Assembly (NCBI GenBank): GCA_963995505.1
Contig: OZ023190.1
Coordinates: 10,658,092-10,722,091, forward strand
Direction: 5' to 3'
Source of the DNA: Hypericum androsaemum
Taxonomy: Eukaryota; Streptophyta; Magnoliopsida; Malpighiales; Hypericaceae
DNA: 64,000 nt
The notes beneath the pieces were generated by a model. That model worked only from the letters and a program-made list of their open reading frames with translations. It was not told the origin of the DNA and did not search any database. The translations under genes were made by a program, and so were the position numbers. This document shows, one piece after another, positions 33,016 through 45,100 of the stretch (the stretch's first letter is position 1; each line of letters starts with the position of its first letter).

Positions 33016-33774
33016 AACTCTTACAAAAGAAAAATAAAATATTATTGAATGAATTATTGGACACCACAATATTCTACTCTTAATATCATATTCATATCTC
33101 ACAAAGATAGTGAATAGACACATAAAAGGAGAATCGAACCCGTGCAATTAATAGATATTTATTTAACCTTTTAATGAGTTTTCAGCGGCGACGCTGCAGT
33201 TCCCGAGTGAAAGAACGAAAAGAGGAGCCAATGAGTTGGGAGCTTTTGGATAACTTTTCTGACATATTTAAAAAATATTTTATCTAGCAATTATGAATGT
33301 ATAGAAGTAATTCAATTTTTTAATCTATCTTTTTATCTGTAATGCGTATTCTGGAACCTATGGTGCATATTCTTTATAAGGTTTCGCTATTTATTTTGGG
33401 GTTTCTGTTAGGATTCTTTAGTTTTTTTTCCAATAATTTGCACTTCAATCAAGTTGCCCAACAAAATCCTAGAAGCATCTAGATTTCATCACATTGACTG
33501 TGGTTACATTAAGAAAACTCACACTTATAAAAATCTGAAAAATAAAGATATCACTAACTATAGGTACGAATTTACTTCTGTTGATTATCATTCGATGTTG
33601 ACAATCGAGTTTTGCGGATGATGTCTAATTCAGTGGACAAACCGGACAAGCGAAAATGAAGTAGGGAATGATCGCGTACAAAGAATATGAACTTGTTCCA
33701 GGGGTTCAAGAAATACCACTGATGTTGAGGAGTTAAGCGAACAATTCGGTGTGCTTCCAGAGACTTGCGGCCAT

Positions 33775-34290
33775 TAAACATGTCCTATGTAAATAGACCG
33801 TAATTTTTTACTCAAACTTTGGATTATAGCGATTGCACCGGATGTGGAAAGTTAAACAGTCATATACAACTCTATATTTGTAGCTTTGCCAAAATTTTAC
33901 ATCGAAGAGGGTGAAAACTCGGTTTCAAACCTCGGAAATTTGGTGCAGTGGGCTCATGAACATGTCTAGGTAAAACGATCATTAATGTTCCCTCGAATAT
34001 TGGATTGAGGAGATTGAAACGGCTTTGAAAAGTTGAGGCATAGATCTACAATTATATACTTCTTTATCTTTTCTATTCCGCTCTGAAAGCTGCTAAAAGC
34101 CGTGCAACAGGCCAAAATCATGCGCCAATTTCATGAACATGTCTCGGGAAAATGACCATAATTTTTTGCTCCTACATTGAATTTAGCCGATTCAAGTGGA
34201 TGCTTAAATATAAGATAAAGATCTTCAACTCTGTATTTTTGTGATATCATCCAATTTGGTAAGGCATTTGTGCCGAGTTTAGGTGGTATT
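33775..34290 (+). repeat. Three degenerate repeats of about 185 bp, LTR-like
   Basis: Three successive blocks begin with CATGTCCTATGTAAA, CATGAACATGTCTAGGTAAA and CATGAACATGTCTCGGGAAA. Each continues with a CCATAATTTTT-like segment, a GGATTATAGCGATT-like segment and ACTCTATATTTGT-like ends. Such internal repeats are found in LTRs of some Ty3/gypsy elements. The same block is in copy 2 (43080-43590). Confidence 0.55.
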
Positions 34291-34294
34291 TTGG

Positions 34295-36290
34295 TGGATG
34301 AGAAAACATGTTGATGTGTTGGAAAGATTCAATTGAGCCTCAAATTTCTTTGGACCCTGAAAATGCCTTTCGAGCTCACAAATGCCTTTGTAGCCAGCAC
34401 ATGCTCCTTACGCCGAAACATGCTCTTTATGCCGGGCCATATGATGTTTGGCATATTTGAGGATTTTCACATTGTTTTTGTCAAGTACACATATGCCGGG
34501 GGATTCAGAACCATACAAAGAGTTGTAAACGAGTTCAGAGCGCAAGGAGGAGTTCAAGTTAAAGGCAAATAGAATATCTAGGATATGGATAGGAAATGTT
34601 GTCTCGGTAGAGTTGTGAGCTTGATGAGTGTGTAAACACTCATGTGTGTTCATATGTTTTGATCGTATCTAGTCGTGTTTTAATTCTTTTTTGTCTTCTC
34701 CTATCAAGTCTTTTGTTGTTTTGATGCATTTGTGTGGTGGAGTGGACTTCTATCATATGTCATGTGTTTTTGTAGGTTAAAGTAGTGGTTCAAGTGCATT
34801 TGGAGCGAGGATTGGACGACGAGATGACTGAGTGCAAGGCTGAAAAGACCTCCCGTCGCAAGTGGATTGGCGAGCGCAAGGTGATCATCACAGGGATTTT
34901 GGAGTTGGGTCAGCTAGCGATCGTAACTCAGCTAGCGATCGCCAGTCATGCTTTGAAGGCTTTCCCATCGCCAGTGCATTGGCGATCGCTAGTAATGGCG
35001 TACAGGGATTTATTAAAGACTCGACTGGCTGCCACAAGTTGATTGGCGGTTGCCAGTCCCCCAATTTCTAGAATTCTGAGACTTCTTGTTTAGTCGGGTT
35101 TCAGGCCCGTTTCAGATATATTCAACTTTTGGCCTCTTGTTTCGGCTATAGGACTATAGTTATATTATTTTGATTATTAATTGGCTAGAAAGACTTCTTG
35201 TTTTGGTTAACCTCCTCTAAGTTTTCCTATTCTCTAGCTTAGACATTTGGCTATATATAGATCATTAGCTCTTAGGTTTTAGGGACATTATTACTGCGAT
35301 TTTGAGACAACATTTGGAGATTAATAAAGTCAAAATTCTGCTTAGCTACGTAGAGGAGATTAGCAAGGCTTGCTCGAACGACTAAGCCTTCTCTTTCCCT
35401 ACACTTATGCTTTTTGTTATGATATTTTCTATTGATTTCTCTTGCCTCATGAATATGCTTAGCGAGTAGATTTCTCTAGAGTGTGATGCCCTAATATGTG
35501 ATTGACTATCAATGTGAGTTTATGGTTCGAATATCTTGCATATTAGTTATTAATTGGTGAACTTAATGCTTAACCTAACTTGATCACTTAGGTTATGATT
35601 AGAATTGATGAGACTGGACCAAGAGGTACTCGAACTGATGGATATATCAACTAGCATGTTCTTAGGTATTAATGAGACGTCTTGATATCATAAGAATAAC
35701 CCACTAGGAGGAATCTTCATAATTGGAATTAGTATAGTTCTAAGTCTAATTGATGAGCGAAAGTATTAATTAGTAACTTAGGTCTTTGCTATCTTAGTTT
35801 TATCTCTCTAATGAGCGGAAGCGTTAGGGAGATGCATTAGAACACTCCGGGTACTAGTTAGAGCTTCACAAGAACCATAATCTCGACATAGGTATAATCC
35901 ATAGGGTATCGTGCTCGTTAGTCTCCACTGAATCACAACTCTCTTACGTACGTTTTCGATTTCATTTTCTTTCTTGCAATTCTGTTACCTACTTTATAAA
36001 CTTTAATTTTTTGCTTCGCATAATTGATTGTTTTCAATTTCATGTTCTAACCTTCAGTTCGAAACTCTACTTATCCACTATACTATTTGGTTGTATGTTT
36101 AATTGTTCTCAATTTCTCGTACATCAGAGCTTGAGTTTAGATTTAATTAGGACAATTATTGCAACTAAAATACGGCTAATGACTTCTAATTTTGACCGGA
36201 ATTAAGACTCTCGATCTCCTTTATTAGAAGGGGCATGGGTACGATAAAATCAGTAATCACACACAAAAAAACCATATGCTACATTTTTAT
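34295..36290 (+). mobile_element. Retrotransposon-like remnant (LTR/leader), no coding part
   Basis: Non-coding. It contains a promoter-like GGCTATATATAG at about 35251 and an AATAAAG signal at about 35323, spaced as in an LTR, followed by a long leader. Around 34912-35000 GCTAGCGATCG is repeated and faces an inverted GGCGATCGCTAG. No gag or pol was seen and no LTR pair was defined, so the class is inferred only from style. Confidence 0.35.
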
Positions 36291-36749
36291 AAAGGTTTTA
36301 AAAAAGTCGTTCGACTTGTCGTACCGCGACCCGTGACCAAGCACGGGCCGTTTTTCTATCTAAACCTGGATGATGGTTCAACTACTCTACCGGTTAAATC
36401 AGTCGAATCAATCGGTTGAACTGGTTGGACTAACTTGTCGATAAGAATGTTAATTTTTTTTATTTTTTTACTTTTATTAGATTAAAAGTAGGGCAAATTA
36501 CCCTCACATCCCTGAGGTTTGGTCACCCTCCCCCTAGAGTCCCTGACTTTTGGAAAAAGATTGTCCCGTCCCTAAGTTTTGACGATAATAGACTCTCGGG
36601 TCCCTGGCTGACGTCATCGGCTCTTTTTTTCATTTTTGGTCATGGAAATGACCAAAATACCCTTAAACAAAAAATAAATTTTTTTACCTTCTTCAACCTT
36701 TTACCTCCCCCTCTCCCCCTCCCGCTCCCTCCCTCTCCCCCTCCCGCTC

Positions 36750-36915
36750 CTGCCATTCATTGTAGCCTTGCAAGCCCTCGGAATTCAATTTCTTAACTGC
36801 AATGATGTTGGCAGTTGAACTCTTCCCAGGGACCTTGTCATCGAGCCAGCCCTTGAAGACTTTCCCAAAGCCTCCTTCTCTGATTTGGGAAGCGTGCTTC
36901 GTTGTTTGATTTTCA
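36750..36915 (-). pseudogene. Captured receptor-like cytoplasmic kinase fragment
   Basis: Minus-strand reading gives [17 protein letters not shown], then [18 protein letters not shown]. These are the glycine-rich loop and the VAIK lysine region of RLCK-VII (PBS1/PBL-type) kinases. Only the N-lobe start is present. The adjoining FENQT.KHAS sequence recurs in inverted orientation at 37217-37250, so the capture was partly duplicated as an inverted repeat. Confidence 0.8.
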
Positions 36916-37074
36916 AATTCCCGTCCGTCCCCATCCCAAATCCCCAAATCAATTTTCACAGATCCCTTCGACCGGCGTTCCCTTCTCCGCCATTACCACC
37001 CTCCACCTTCCACCGGCGGGAAGGTTGGGTGGTGACGGGCGATCCCCCCTCCTTCGTCAGAAATGGTGGCCTCC

Positions 37075-37215
37075 CTGTCCCCGACGATCTTCGTCGACAA
37101 CATTCCGTCCAACTGAAACTTCTGATCCCTTGGGAATTTCTTCCGCCCTCACTGCTCGGTGGACGATGTCTACATTGCCTCTAAGCTGTCCAAGCGGAGG
37201 TCAAGGTGTGGCTCT
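37075..37215 (+). pseudogene. Captured RRM-gene fragment
   Basis: Plus-strand reading gives TIFVDNIPSN, an in-frame stop, then after a second stop PHCSVDDVYIASKLSKRRSR. This matches the RRM at 10466-10804 (FVDNIPSNW, KHCSVVDVYVANKRSKRNSR). The opposite transcription sense to the kinase piece shows two separate donors. Non-functional. Confidence 0.75.
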
Positions 37216-37328
37216 AAGGAATTTGAAAATCAAACAATGAAGCACGCTTCCCTCGAAGAAGAAATCGCCGCCTTGCTACCTTGCGAAGAAGAATAAGTCG
37301 TCCTATTGCTGCTGGCTGTGTCCCACGG

Positions 37329-37490
37329 GAGGGGGAGAGGGGGGGAGCGGGAGGGGGAGGGGGAGGGGGAGGGGGAGAGGGAGCGGGAGGGGGAGAGAGG
37401 GGGAGCGGGAGCGGGAGGGGGAGAGGGAGGGAGCAGGATGGGGAGAGGGGGAGGAGGGGGGGAGCGGGAGCGGGAGCGGGAGGAGGGGGT
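37329..37490. repeat. GGGAG-type purine tract, with inverse tract at 36703-36755
   Basis: Irregular GGGGGA/GGGAGC repeats. The left side of the same element has the complementary CCCCTC/CCCGCTCC tract, so the element's inverted structure extends beyond the TIR. Strand-biased purine runs may form triplex or quadruplex structure. Confidence 0.85.
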
Positions 37491-38929
37491 ATTTTGTTTT
37501 TTGTTTAAGGGTATTTTGGTCATTTCCATGACCAAAAATGAAAAAAAGAGCCGATGACGTCAGCCAGGGACCCGAGAGTCTATTATCGTCAAAACTTAGG
37601 GACGGGACAATCTTTTTCCAAAAGTCAGGGACCCTAGGGGGAGGGTGACCAAACCTCAGGGATGTGAGGATAATTTGCCCTTAAAAGTAATATCATGTTT
37701 ACCTCAGAATTACAAAAAAGTCACAAATAGTTTTACTTCCATCAATCAACTTTAACATCTTCAAAAAAATCAACATTAACAATTCGTTGTGCTAAATGAA
37801 ATTTGTGGGTTCGTCTGAATCAGACACACCGACAAGACGTGAGAATCACGACGCACTTGCCCGCAATCAGTTCTCACACTTCGTTTCTCTTTAAAAAAAA
37901 GTTCTTGCACACTTTGTGGACACGTCAGTCAATGTATGATGCATAACTGGAATACTAATGCTTAATGTCTCCGATTATTACAAGTATTTTATTTCCTAAT
38001 GAAACCTTTGAAATTATTTGTGGCCGATGATAAACCGTGTTAATGTATACTTCTCATCGTGCTGGCCCACTTCAGTTTGGTTTCATTCACACACAAGAAA
38101 AAAAAAATATCAATTTTCCTTTGAAAAAACCAACTACTACTACATAGGCCATGGAGACCCATAACAACTGGTTCTTATAGAACTGTTTCTAATTTATAAG
38201 ATTAATTAAAAAGTATCTTAAATTTTAATAAACTCTCATCTGCTGCCTAAAGAAATTTGCGATAGAAGACGTAATACTGAATTGATGAAATTCTGAATTG
38301 ACTTGAGCCGGTAAATTAAAAAAAATCATACTATTATTTTCTTTGCCAATTTTCGCAGCTCAAAGAAAGAAAAAAAATCCCATCCCTCCTTTAAGTTTAC
38401 CAGAAATGTGACGGCCCTCACGGATATCTTGTCTATCCATCTTCTTATGTGGCGCCAAATTTCCTTGATTCACGGCTTTCTCTTTTTTGGATTTTTTTAC
38501 TTTTTTTTATTATAGATTAACTCTAATACATCTATAAAGTTTTTCTAAGTTCACTAGATGTCTAATATTTTTTTAAATCAAAATTTCTTCTACATCCTGA
38601 ATACGAGTCTACCTCAATAAGGTAAAGATCAAAGACTTTTTAATGACAAATTTGTAATATCAAACAAAAATTTTCAAATTATATCAACCGATAATTTCAA
38701 AGGCACATTATGACCATCCACATTTTAAATCAATCGTCTATATTTGAGGAGGACGGTGCTCCAAAACAGCACCCAGCTTCACCCATCTTGTAAAAAAATG
38801 GGGTCATATCTAGGTGTAGTTCTCCAAATATTATTATTTTTATATTTGTAACAGTTAATGAGTTTTACATTTCAGCCCAACCAAATTGGCAATTGGCCTG
38901 AATAGGACCCAGTTAATGAAAATGCGTAT

Positions 38930-39962
38930 CCCTCGAATTTGTTTAAATATACTCAAAAGCTCTTCGTGTTTGCAAAATACACGCCGACGTCCCTTGTGTT
39001 TGATTTTATGATACTTTTGTTTCCCTCAATAGATTTTTTTCTTTTTTTATTATTGAAATGACAAAACTATCCTTGGAACAAAAATAAAAAAGTTGCTGAC
39101 ATCAACTCTTCTTCTACCTCGTACCATGTGACATCATCTTCTTCATCGATCCTAGAAGTAGAAAAATCAACCCATATCTATCATCCCCTTCTTCGACCCA
39201 GGCGACTTCAGCCCCAGCGCACCTATGAGGAACCATTACCCAACAAAACCCAACTCCTAAAATCACTCAATCAAGAGACCCACATAAAAAATCCAATCTT
39301 TCCAAGTTCGAACATCACAAACCCGTCGTTGACATCGGCCATCATCGAATTCAACAGAAGCCCAATCGTCTCCAGGATGGTGCTCTCTGCCTCCAGGATG
39401 GTCAAGAATGACCTCCGTCATGCCACACAACTTCATCTTGCTGCTCCTCGGCTTCTCCCTCGCCAAATCTGTCCTCGGGAACCTCAAGTTCGGCGGCGAT
39501 GTGCAATTTCATGGACCCCGTCGGTTTGCCCTAAATCCAAAATAGAAAACAAAAACAAGTTCGGCGGAGAGGTAGCGGTTAGGGGAAGCCTTGAGCGAAG
39601 CAACAAGGATAGTGGCCTTGGCGCAGCGGACGGCAATATGCGATTTCTCCGTCGGTTTGCTCTCGACCCCCTCTTCTCCTTCCATTTTTTTTTGTTAGTT
39701 TGATTGGATTAGTGTTCTAGGGAGTGTTCTTAGATTTTAGTTAGTTTTTCGCTTCGTCGGTGTTGTTGTTTTGGCTGAAGAAAGACGAATGAGAGGATAG
39801 ATGATGTCAGCATTTTTTATTTTTTGTTCTAGGGGTATTTTGATCATTTTATTGACAGAATGAAAAAAAGAGCTGGTAATGTGCGTCAGGGACATCTGCG
39901 TGTATTTTGCAAACACGGAGAACTTTTTAGTATATTTAAACAAACTCTACAGTAATTTCCCA
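38930..39962. mobile_element. Long-TIR Mutator-like element inserted in duplication copy 1
   Basis: Left TTTGTTTAAATATACTCAAA.. and right ..TTTAGTATATTTAAACAAA are inverted and extend about 140 bp, including GTGTTTGCAAAATACACGC. Copy 2 of the tandem duplication lacks the whole segment (compare 44795-44840). The left tip looks shortened relative to the right (GGGAAATTACTGTAGAG). The interior (39128-39703) holds an open frame and, in another phase, LLLLGFSLAKSVLGNL; these look like captured host sequence of unknown origin. Confidence 0.75.
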
Positions 39963-40619
39963 AAAAAATTCCATCGATCTTGAACGTTGATTGGTCCGTT
40001 TACTTGCGTATATCTTTTTTGTTGTTGTTGGAAACTAGCGTATATCTATTTTTTTTAAAGGTGTATATCTATTCTTTTGGACCGGTGCTAACCTAATACG
40101 GCAGCTCTCGAACGTTCTCCACTTTGATTAGACAAATTCACACCCAACAACACGATAATTTCAATTTTTATCTTTAATTACAAAGTTTCAGGAGCTCGTT
40201 ACATTACCCATAAGGATATTAAAAGATTGTCTCTCCATTTACTGCTAAAAAAGGACAAAAGACATTAAATACTTGAAGTAGAAACGACAGTTACGACACC
40301 ATGCGATATGATAGGGGCCATCATCTTCCCCAGTACGGAAATGGAAAAGGGACAGAAGAGAAAACGAAGTAGGTGTCTTCACGTATCGATCAATTTGGAA
40401 CAGATAAAGATTGAATGGTTCATTTTTTTTATATAAGCATCTTCACTTATTTTTCACATGAAAATGAAATTTATAAGATAAGATCCGTAACATGAGCAAA
40501 TACTTATGCCAGACAGGAACATGTTATGTGAACTTCCTTGGATTCAACTTATCTACTTGCTAATATAAATATCACACATGCAAGCGATTCCACCACGTGG
40601 TTAAGCGTACTATTAGATT

Positions 40620-40855
40620 TTTTTGGTGAGATTTAAATTGTTTCTACAATTTCGGATTTTAGACAGTCATGGGATTCGATCCTCCCACCTCATGCTTAAA
40701 GACTGACACCGTATTCATCAGAATTGGTAGCGTACTATTAGATTGGATCCATTTCAGTTGTGTCAATTTCAATGGATCCAATCTAATGAATCCAATCTAA
40801 GCATACTGTTAGATTGGATCCATTGAAATTGACACAATTTTTGTGTATTAATTTG
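40620..40855. other. Copy-1-specific insertion with internal hairpin
   Basis: Copy 2 runs straight from GCGTACTATTA to CATTGGATCC (about 45449-45466). Copy 1 has about 200 extra bases here, with a B-box-like GGGATTCGATCCTCCC and an inverted repeat of TTAGATTGGATCCAT around 40738-40820. It may be a small SINE or MITE fragment. Confidence 0.4.
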
Positions 40856-41719
40856 GCTGCATCTAATTGTACGACTTCTATTTCGTTTTCTGATTGACTA
40901 CAACTTCTGTTAGGTAAGTATTTTATTTTTTTAAGGAGAAACAACACACTTCATTACGTCGAAAAATTCGAATGTTGGGTTACAAAGATAAAAATAAAAT
41001 AAGATAATAACGTAGAAAGACAGGGGATGAACAAAGTGCCAAAAAACCTCGCAGGCATCGTGGATGATAAAGAGACCATAGCAAAGTTCTCAACAACGAG
41101 AGCTACAAGCAACTCGAAAGAGAATCGTCAAACCAAACCACTGCTGTCAAAAATGATAGTGAACAAGTACAAAGTTACATCGGAGATGCAACAATGCACA
41201 AATAGCACAAAAGGCATAGCTGAATTTGACAGAATTTAGAGTTTAATCATGATAATTATAACTATTGGTGCAAAAATCTACTTATGAAAAAAACTTGTGC
41301 TGAATTGATATATCATGTATGTGCATGCACTATGTGCATATAATTAAGTGGACGTGACATTTTAGTGCAGAAAGTTTTATTACAAATCATCCCATGGATA
41401 TGATTTTATTAAAATGTTAACTATTTTTTACATTTACGATGAATCCTACATTTTCTGTTTGATGCACATCAAATTTTATTACGTGATGCAACTATGTGCC
41501 GAACTCTGGAGAAATATGTCTCATGGGGCCCATGGTTTTTATTGGTCATTTTCTGTATGAAAAGATGGACATCACAACATATGTTTTGTATCTCCCACCA
41601 AAAGAAAAGAAAATAAAAAATATATATAGTTGGTAAATTTTGTAGATTTAACTATCTTTTTGGATTTTTTTAAATTAAAAAACTGGGTAAATTTCAGATT
41701 TTTTATCAAAGAATTTTGT

Positions 41720-42195
41720 TTCAGATTAAAAATAGGATGGATTTAATTAAAAGTAACCCGTTTCAAATGGGAAACAAGATTAATGAGGTAACAAAATAAA
41801 CCGATAGTCCTGAAATATTAGAGTAAAAAAGGCTGTGTAGCATGACCAACAACAACAAAAATGTATCTTTTTTGTCGCTTAGTATTTAAATACATACTGA
41901 ATTTAACTAATTTAAGCTTCAACCAATAACATTGACATGTTTTCTATAAAAGCTTAACGTACGTTTAGCAAGTGCCTTTGTAATTGCCACCTTTTCCTTT
42001 CTTCTTTTCTATAGACATCGCAGAGCCACGCCAAAGTATGAAGAAGGCGATGAAATGTTAAAATCATAAGAATCTTTCATTTTCTAAATAACTGGAAAAT
42101 TATTAGATCCCCTCAACAGCAAAACTGGGGAAGCATAGCCAGGAACAAGCTCAGAGCTGCAAATTTCTTCCGCGGGAAAACTTTGCGTCTGTGAG
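41720..42195. other. Junction between the two duplication copies
   Basis: AT-rich. No gene was recognised. A minus-strand frame at 42084-42299 runs into the duplicated block and is not convincing. Confidence 0.35.
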
Positions 42196-45100
42196 CGACG
42201 CTGCAGTTCCCAAGTGAACGAACGAAAAGAGGAACCAATGAGTTTCTCACAGCACAGACGGGAGCCCATATTGTAGCTTTTGGATAACTTTTCTGACATA
42301 TTTTAAAAATCTTTTATCTAGCGATTATGAACGTATAGAAGTAATTCAATTTTTTAATCTATCTTTTTATCTGTAATGCGTATTCTGGAACCTATGGTGC
42401 AGATTCTATTATTTATATTATTTATAAGGTTTCGTTATTTATTTTGGGGTTTCTGTTAGGATTCTTTAGTTTTTGAGAAAACTTCATTTTAGTATCCTGT
42501 AGTTTGGCCAATTTCACTTACAACCCTGTGGTAAAAAACTTGTTAAACGGGTCCATGAGGTTTCAAAAGGACCTCACGAGCAGCTCCCCCTTGCCCGAAA
42601 TCAAAATTACGTCATTTTGGTATCTACGTGGCATGTCAATTGGGCAAAAAATTACCCAATTGACGCTGATTTATCATGAAGGCAAACTTCAAAATAATCC
42701 CAACTCTATTTGGCTTGCCATGAAGGCAAACTTCGTTGTGCGAGTTTTTTTCCAAATGTTTTGGGTATAAATACTCCTTTGCGTTGCACAAAGAAGAAAT
42801 GCTCCGTATAGGATTGGTGAAAGGTATTATCTTCTTACAAGGAATCGAAATTCTTTTAATGAACATTTTCTTAAGTGCTAACTTTATAAACACTCTGTCG
42901 AAATTTAATCTTACATAAAATCTCATAACATTTTATCTTCACGAGTCAATAATTTGCACTTCAATCAAGTTGCCCAACAAAATCCTAGAAGCATCTAGAT
43001 TTCATCACATTGTCTGTGGCTACATTAAGAAATACCTCTGATGTTGAGGAGTTATGGGAACAATTCAATGTGCTTCTAGAGACTTGCGGCCATTAAACAT
43101 GTCCTATGTAAATCCACCGTAATTTTTGACTCAAAACTTTGGATTATAGTGATTGCACCGGATGTGAAAAGCTAAACACTCATATACAACTCTATATTTG
43201 TAGCTTTGCCAAAATCTACATGGAAGAGGGTCAAAATTCGGTTTCAAATCTTGGAAATTTAGTGCGCCGGGCTCATGAACATGTCTAGGTAAAACGATCA
43301 TTAATGTTCCCAGAATTGAGGAGATTAAAGTGGCTTTGGAAAATTGAGGCATAGACCTACAATTATATACTTCTTTGTTATCTTTCCATTTTGTTCTAAA
43401 AGCCACCAAAAGCCGTGCAACATGCCAAAACCATGCGCCAATTTCATGAACATGTCTCAGAAAAATGACCATAACTTTTGACTCAACATCGAATTTAGCC
43501 GATTCAAATGGATGAGTAAATATAAGACAAAGATCTTCAAATATGTATTTTTGTGATATCATCCAATTCGGTAAGACCTTTACGCAGAGTTTAGGTTGCA
43601 TTTTGTTGGATGAGAAGGCATGTTGATGTGTTGGAAAGATTCCATTGAGCCCCAAATTCCTTTGGACCCTGAAAATGCCTTTCGAGCTCACAAATACCTT
43701 TGGAGCCCCAACTTCCATTTTCTATTTTTTTTAAAAAATTTTCTTTGTCCTTATATGGTGAGCGCTCAGCCGCGCTCACTAATACAACTAGTCTAATGCT
43801 TAATGTCTCCAATTATTTCAAGTATTTTATTTCCTAATGGAACCTTTGAAATTATTTGTGGCCGGTGATAAACCGTGTTAATGTATACTTCTCATCGTGC
43901 TAGGCCACTTCAGTTTGGTGCAAAATCAGCCGATTAATAGAAAATATCAATTTTCCTTTGAAAAACCCAACAACAACTACTACATAGGCCAAGGAGACCC
44001 ATAAAAAACTGGTTCTTATAGCACTGTTTCTAATTTATAAGAATAATTAAAAAGTATCTTTTTAATAAACTCTCATCTGCTGCCTAAAGAAATTTGCGAT
44101 AGAAGACGTAATAATGAATTGATGAAATTCTGGATTGATTCAAGCCCGTAAATATAAAAAATCATACTATTTTTTTGGGTCAATTTTTGCAGCTCAAAAA
44201 AAAAAATCCCATCCCTCCTTTAAGTTTTCCAGAAATGTCACGGCCCTCACGGATATCTTGTATATCCATCTTCTTATATGTGGCGCCAAATTTTCTTGAT
44301 TCACGGCTTTCTCGTTTTTGGATTTTTTTTTACTTTTTCTATTACAGATTAACGCTAATACAGCTACGAAGTTTTTGTAAGTTAACTACACGTTTAATAA
44401 ATTTTTTAAATTTAAATTCCTTCTACATCCTGAATACGAGTCCCTACCTCTACAAGGAGAAGACCAATGAATTTTAACGACAAACATGTAATATTAGACA
44501 AAAATTTCCAAATCACATCAACCAAAAATTTCAAGGGCACATTATAACCATCTATATTTTAAATCAACGGTCTATATACGGTGCTACAAACCAGCACCCA
44601 GCTTCACCTCAACAGTATACCAATGAAGAGCTACGATCTACAATTGCCAAGCCAACTTTTAAAAAAAAATCGGGGTCATATCTAGGTGTAGTTCTCCAAA
44701 TATTATTACTTTTATATTTGTAACAGTTACTGAATTTACCTTTCAGCCCAACTAAATTGGCAATTGGCCTGAATAGGACCCATTTAATGAAAATGCGTAT
44801 CAGAATACGAACCCATCGTCCTTCATTAAAAAAAAAATCCATCGATCTTGAACGTTGATTGGTCCGTTTACTTGCGTGTATCTTTTTTTTTGAACTTGCG
44901 TATGTCTATTTTTTTTGAAGGTGTATATCTATTCTTTTGGACCGGTGCTAACCTAATACGGTACCTCTCGAACGTTCTCCACTTTGATTAGACAAATTCA
45001 TACCTAACAATACGACAATTTCAATTTTTATCTTTAATTGCAAAGTTTCAGGAGCCCGTTACATTACCCATAGGATATTAAAAGATTGTCTCTCGATTTA

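Larger units (their letters stand above)
36491..37680. mobile_element. Pack-MULE with near-identical 190-bp TIRs and 9-bp target duplication
   Basis: The target duplication TTAAAAGTA (36482-36490 and 37681-37689) flanks a 1190-bp element that starts GGGCAAATTACCCTCACATC. The TIRs are about 190 bp and differ at only about three positions, so this copy moved recently. The interior carries pieces of two host-type genes and inverted purine/pyrimidine tracts, but no transposase. TIR sequence (ending in a GACGTCATCGGC block and GAAATGACCAAAATACCC) is related to the elements at 38930-39962, 53612-56602 and 56838-57258. Confidence 0.95.
33183..41719 (+). repeat. Tandem duplication, copy 1 (enlarged by insertions)
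   Basis: Homologous to 42196-46356 in direct orientation. Matching blocks: 33187-34395 to 42196-43705 (less the insert at 42473-42948), 37955-38930 to 43796-44795, and 39962-41719 to 44840-46356. Landmarks present in both are CGACGCTGCAGTTCCC, CGTATTCTGGAACCTATGG, TTGCGGCCATTAAACATGTC, AACCGTGTTAATGTATAC and TGTATCTCCCACCAAA. The unit is non-coding. Copy 1 is interrupted by about 3.5 kb (34395-37955) and about 1 kb (38930-39962) that copy 2 lacks. A further stretch at 33525-33705 is also unique to copy 1. Confidence 0.9.

Noticed and set aside
37230..37557. Frames of 75-101 aa over the GGGAG tract
   Set aside because: Translation of a simple repeat inside the Pack-MULE.
39128..39703. 191-aa frame as a gene
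   Set aside because: Within a transposon interior, with host-like stretches in different phases; treated as captured fragments.
43131..43718. 195-aa minus-strand frame in duplication copy 2
   Set aside because: The homologous stretch of copy 1 is not open and the sequence is LTR-like repeat.
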